From Vicingaceae bacterium (GTDB lineage Bacteria; Bacteroidota; Bacteroidia; Flavobacteriales_E; Vicingaceae), in assembly GCA_018402765.1 (NCBI GenBank), contig JAGYIE010000002.1:682001-746000 (forward strand): a stretch of 64,000 nt of DNA. The letters run 5' to 3'. The notes under the pieces are model-generated. The model worked only from the letters and a program-made list of their open reading frames with translations. It did no database searches and had not been told where the DNA came from. The stretch's first letter is position 1. Each line of letters opens with the position of its first letter. The position numbers and the translations under genes were made by a program. Below, piece after piece: positions 60,954 through 64,000 of this stretch.

Positions 60954-61412
60954 ATGAAAAAAGTGTTTTTTATTGCTGCTTTTGTACTTGTTGTGATTGG
61001 ATGTAGAAAGGAAGAATCTTTCCCGGATGAACCGGTTATAGAAACAGTATCCTTTAGAATATCTGGAGATACGTTAGCCCAATGGGTGTTTTCTTTTACA
61101 GATGGCGATGGAAATCTTGGTTCTGATAACGATGCAGACACCAATTATTTTCAATCACTTTACTTATCTTCTCCTGCTATTGATACCAGCTACCAATTAG
61201 GTGCTGAGCGGATTCCAAAAGTAAATACTTCAGGAATTACGAAAGGAATCGAGGGAGAAATTACTAAGTTTATTGAATTAGATTTATTCTTATTTGCTCC
61301 AACCGATACAGTTTATTTTACAGCCAAAGTTGTTGATCAAGCAGGAAATGAAAGTAATGAAATACGAACTCCTCGCTTTACACTAACTCCTACGATAGTA
61401 TATCAGGATTAA
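60954..61412 (+). CDS. Lipoprotein with acidic DGDGNLG motif
   Basis: The 152-residue lipoprotein has a lipobox (LVVIGC, Cys17), then FRISGDTLAQWVFSFTDGDG with NLGSDNDADTNY, a calcium-binding-like acidic loop common in small Bacteroidota surface lipoproteins, and beta strands to the end (VYFTAKVVDQAGNESNEIRT). Function unknown. It is convergent with the Na/Pi cotransporter gene (four-base gap). Confidence 0.75.
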   Translation: MKKVFFIAAFVLVVIGCRKEESFPDEPVIETVSFRISGDTLAQWVFSFTDGDGNLGSDNDADTNYFQSLYLSSPAIDTSYQLGAERIPKVNTSGITKGIEGEITKFIELDLFLFAPTDTVYFTAKVVDQAGNESNEIRTPRFTLTPTIVYQD

Positions 61413-61416
61413 GGAG

Positions 61417-63117
61417 TTATATTTCTCCGTTTACTGCTTCGCTTACATTGATTATATGATCTCCAATGCGTTCTACAGATGAAAATAAATCATTGTAGAT
61501 AATTCCACTTGAAAAGGTGTATTCTCCTTGCTCGATGCTAACTAAATGCTCTTTTCTAAATTTATTTCGCATTTTGTTAATTTCTTTTTCCAATTCATTT
61601 GCTTTAGTCATGTCCACATTTTCGTAGTCATTTTCTAGATTAACTATCATGTGGCTGATAGCACTATCAACCTTTAAGAACATCTCTTGCAAATTTTTTC
61701 TTTGCTCTGGGGTAAACCATATTTTCTTATCCGATTTACGCTCAATTGCTTTAGACATCTGATAACACACGTCTCCAATCCGCTCTAGGTCATTTATAAT
61801 AGACAGCATACTTCGGATTCTTTCAGAAGCAGAAGTGTTTAATTCGCCCTCTGACACTTTAGCTAAATAGTTAGAAACTTCAGACTCTATTCGGTCAGTT
61901 ATTTCTTCGTACTTTCTAATTCTTGCAAGTAATTTTTTAAACAACTTCGGATCTGTTTCTACTAAAAGCTTTGGTACAAAACCAACCATTTTCTTGGTTA
62001 GCCTACCGAATTTTGTAATCTCTTTTTTAGCCTCTAAAATTGCTGCTTCTGTTGTGAGCATCATACCCGTACCAATGTATTCAAGATGAAATTCTTCATC
62101 CATATCTCCTTTAGAAGGGACCATTTTAGTAACTATTCTAGCAATCATTGGCACAAAACCAACCATCAATAAGGTATTGATAATATTGAACACGGTATGA
62201 AATAGAGAAAGTTGAAGTTCTTCCTGACTTCCACTAATGTCTGGTACTATTGACGTTAATCCTTCTTGAAAAGGAATCCACAGCCATTTAATCAAATTAA
62301 TAAAAAATGGGAAGGTAAGGGTCATCCAAATTACACCAACAACATTAAATATTAGGTGTGCTCTTGCAGCTCTCTTTGCATGAACATTAGCTACAATAGC
62401 GGCTAAGTTCGCAGTTATTGTTGTTCCTATGTTTTCACCCAACACCATGGCAGCAGCTATTTCAAAGGTGATTACGTCAGTATATAGTAGTGTAAGCGTT
62501 AGCGCCATTGCTGCAGAAGAGGACTGTATAATTATCGTAATTAGGGTTCCAACGAGTATAAAAAGAATTGTAGAAAGAATTCCATAGTCTGTAAATGTTG
62601 CTAAAAAGGTAAGAGCCTCAGGATTTTGATTCAAATCTGGAACAGCACTTTTTAACGCATCTAACCCTAAAAACAATAATGCAAATCCAATTAATACCTC
62701 TGCAAAAGATTTTAAAGTGCCTCTTTTGGCAAACATCATAGGAAAGCCTACGGCTATTATTGGTAAGGCAAATGAGGAGATTTTAATTTTGAATCCGAAG
62801 AATGAAATGAGCCAGGCCGTTACTGTAGTACCAATGTTTGCACCCATAATTACTCCAATCGACTCTACTAAGCTTAATAGTCCTGCATTTGCAAAACTAA
62901 CCACCATAACGGTAGTTGCTGAGGATGACTGAATTAATAAGGTAATCAAAAAGCCGGTAAAAACTCCAAGTACCCTATTTCTTGTCATGCTACTCAGAAT
63001 CTGACGGAGCTTGTTGCCTGCTGCTTTTTGTATTCCCTCTGACATTATCTTCATTCCAAAGATGAAAAATCCTAATGCTCCTAACAAGTTCAACGATTCT
63101 AATAATCCAAACTCCAT
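61417..63117 (-). CDS. Na/Pi cotransporter family protein (NptA-like with PhoU domain)
   Basis: The 566-residue protein has two inverted-repeat membrane halves, each with the family QSSSA motif (LIQSSSATTVMVVSFANAGL and IIQSSSAAMALTLTLLYTD), and GMKIMSEGIQKAAGNKLRQI. A C-terminal PhoU-like helical domain starts at about 340 (GTGMMLTTEAAILEAKKEIT, NDLERIGDVCYQMSKAIERK, SSVERIGDHIINVSEAV). Such proteins import phosphate with sodium, or may act as regulated Pi exporters. Single gene. Confidence 0.93.
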   Translation of the reverse strand: MEFGLLESLNLLGALGFFIFGMKIMSEGIQKAAGNKLRQILSSMTRNRVLGVFTGFLITLLIQSSSATTVMVVSFANAGLLSLVESIGVIMGANIGTTVTAWLISFFGFKIKISSFALPIIAVGFPMMFAKRGTLKSFAEVLIGFALLFLGLDALKSAVPDLNQNPEALTFLATFTDYGILSTILFILVGTLITIIIQSSSAAMALTLTLLYTDVITFEIAAAMVLGENIGTTITANLAAIVANVHAKRAARAHLIFNVVGVIWMTLTFPFFINLIKWLWIPFQEGLTSIVPDISGSQEELQLSLFHTVFNIINTLLMVGFVPMIARIVTKMVPSKGDMDEEFHLEYIGTGMMLTTEAAILEAKKEITKFGRLTKKMVGFVPKLLVETDPKLFKKLLARIRKYEEITDRIESEVSNYLAKVSEGELNTSASERIRSMLSIINDLERIGDVCYQMSKAIERKSDKKIWFTPEQRKNLQEMFLKVDSAISHMIVNLENDYENVDMTKANELEKEINKMRNKFRKEHLVSIEQGEYTFSSGIIYNDLFSSVERIGDHIINVSEAVNGEI

Positions 63118-63379
63118 ATCAAGGTATTTTATAAATAATTATTTTATAGGCAATTAATTGCTTTTTAAAGAGGGGTTAAATTTTATCCAAAGAGAATATG
63201 TTTTTATAGGTTGTATGTTAATTTAATATTAAGAAATCTAGGAAAATCAGCACGAAATCATCCTATTTATTCTTCAACTTTAATAGAGAGATGTGAATGT
63301 TTTTGTAAAATAACAATTCGTTAATACCAATTTTCAGATTAGATAAAACTGTATTAACGATAACTACCGTCCCTTAATT

Positions 63380-63387
63380 TATGTTTG
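63380..63387 (+). promoter_or_regulatory. Candidate -7 element for the response-regulator gene
   Basis: A perfect TATGTTTG, 10 bases before the ATG at 63398, implying a very short leader. No -33 TTG at normal spacing. Confidence 0.4.
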
Positions 63388-63397
63388 TGATTGGTTT

Positions 63398-64000
63398 ATG
63401 AATGAATCTGTAAACATATTTATAGTAAAAAGTTTTTTACAAGCTACACCGTTTTTTGAGCAAGCTTTCGAAAAGGATGGCTTTATTGTTGAAACAATAA
63501 CAGCTTATGATTCCTTAGTTGATAAAGCTATCTTAGTTAAACCTGAACTTATCTTTATACCTGTAGAGTTAGAAAAAGGAGACGGGATAGAACTGTGCTA
63601 TGAGATCAAGAACAATCCGAAACTTAAGGGAGTCTTTGTAATTTTATATTCTAAACGCAAAGAGGATTATACTCAAATTGCAGGATTTGATTCAGGGGCC
63701 GACGATTATCTGGTCAGTCCAATACAAGCGAGAGTGTTGTCTAGTAAAATTAAGGCTTTACTCAAAAGAAAGCGTATTAATTTCAATCAGGATACTAAGA
63801 ATAAAAATTTGATTTACAATGATATTGTTGTTGATAAAGAGCGGTATCTTATTATCCAAAATGGGACAGAATTTTATTTGCCTAAGAAGGAGTTTGAACT
63901 TCTTTGTTTACTTCTTTCCAAGCCACAAAAGGTTTTTTCAAGACAAGAGATTAAACAGGCCGTTTGGGGTGGAAATAGGGTAGTTCAAGGCAGAACAATC
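63398..64000 (+). CDS. OmpR-type response regulator with degenerate receiver (cut by window edge)
   Basis: The ATG at 63398 opens 201 codons to the window end. An N-terminal CheY-like receiver (about 1-120; FIVKSFLQATPFFEQAFE, GVFVILYSKRKEDYTQIA, GADDYLVSPIQARVL) is followed by an OmpR/PhoB winged helix (FYLPKKEFELLCLLLSKPQK, VFSRQEIKQAVWG). The usual D-D pocket after strand 1 is replaced (FIVKS), the phospho-Asp position of L-L-D-x-x-L-P is Pro in LIFIPVELEKGDG, and the K of K-P is Ser. So it probably works without phosphorylation. Target and partner are unknown, and the C-terminus lies outside the window. Confidence 0.85.
   Translation, partial: MNESVNIFIVKSFLQATPFFEQAFEKDGFIVETITAYDSLVDKAILVKPELIFIPVELEKGDGIELCYEIKNNPKLKGVFVILYSKRKEDYTQIAGFDSGADDYLVSPIQARVLSSKIKALLKRKRINFNQDTKNKNLIYNDIVVDKERYLIIQNGTEFYLPKKEFELLCLLLSKPQKVFSRQEIKQAVWGGNRVVQGRTI

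Noticed and set aside
1-64000. Insertion sequences, prophage, integrases, toxin-antitoxin or CRISPR arrays
   Set aside because: No transposase, recombinase, phage or Cas protein and no regularly spaced direct repeats were seen; the window is mostly conserved core genome.

Overview
The window is AT-rich chromosomal DNA from a member of the Bacteroidota, probably a marine Cytophagales-like or related lineage. Support comes from type IX secretion (T9SS) cargo with C-terminal sorting domains, two DUF6089/PorG-type barrels, DUF5686, DUF2723 and DUF4296 proteins, a LytTR regulator beside a Reg_prop/Y_Y_Y sensor kinase, little sign of Shine-Dalgarno motifs, and many promoters of the Bacteroidota form TTG-N16-18-TAnnTTTG. 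Nothing looks like phage, plasmid, insertion sequence or CRISPR. Most of the window is core genome.

Layout. 1-6.1 kb: divergent aspS (cut by the left edge) and tadA, a bacilliredoxin, then rplM-rpsI, rpsB-tsf and pyrH-frr, the last two units each closed by a strong terminator. 6-14 kb: a 2H phosphoesterase, a radical SAM/SPASM protein, a DUF5686 outer-membrane protein, a repeat-bearing gap, a large DUF2723 membrane protein and tRNA-Gln(UUG). 14-19 kb: a phosphorelay-like set, with a propeller sensor kinase facing a LytTR regulator, a lone receiver and a lone Hpt. 19-22 kb: DUF547, a TIGR04282-type transferase and a PNP-family phosphorylase, resembling part of an arsenosugar-type cluster, then a GH113-like lipoprotein. 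22-26 kb: three lipoproteins (CsgG-like plus two LPP20-like). 26-31 kb: an RND/MMPL exporter, rfbA, a sugar-nucleotide SDR and a polyprenyl synthase, packed as one operon. 31-38 kb: a TIGR01777 epimerase, an unknown protein, sucA-sucB and nhaA.

38-54 kb: a T9SS cargo protein, a NifU-like protein, a gamma carbonic anhydrase, and a long minus-strand envelope block (CBS, BamA/TamA-like, nadK, two DUF6089 barrels, uppS, bamA, two ompH, murI). This block joins outer-membrane assembly, undecaprenyl lipid, peptidoglycan precursor supply and T9SS. Rightwards from it run pdxJ, a hydrolase, a dolichol-phosphate-mannose-type transferase, pyrC and a DUF4296 lipoprotein. 54-58 kb: an SDR, then a small graveyard holding two decayed T9SS cargo remnants and a second copy of the intergenic repeat. 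58-64 kb: tyrS, a secreted unknown, a LuxE-like protein, a lipoprotein, a Na/Pi cotransporter, and the start of an OmpR-type regulator whose receiver has lost its phosphorylation residues.

The most interesting items are the two T9SS remnants, the shared dispersed repeat, murI's apparent start inside a terminator, the PNP with an Asp at the base-recognition position beside a TIGR04282-type transferase, the atypical receivers, and the hairpin-rich rpsB leader. No clearly new multi-gene defence or mobile system was seen.
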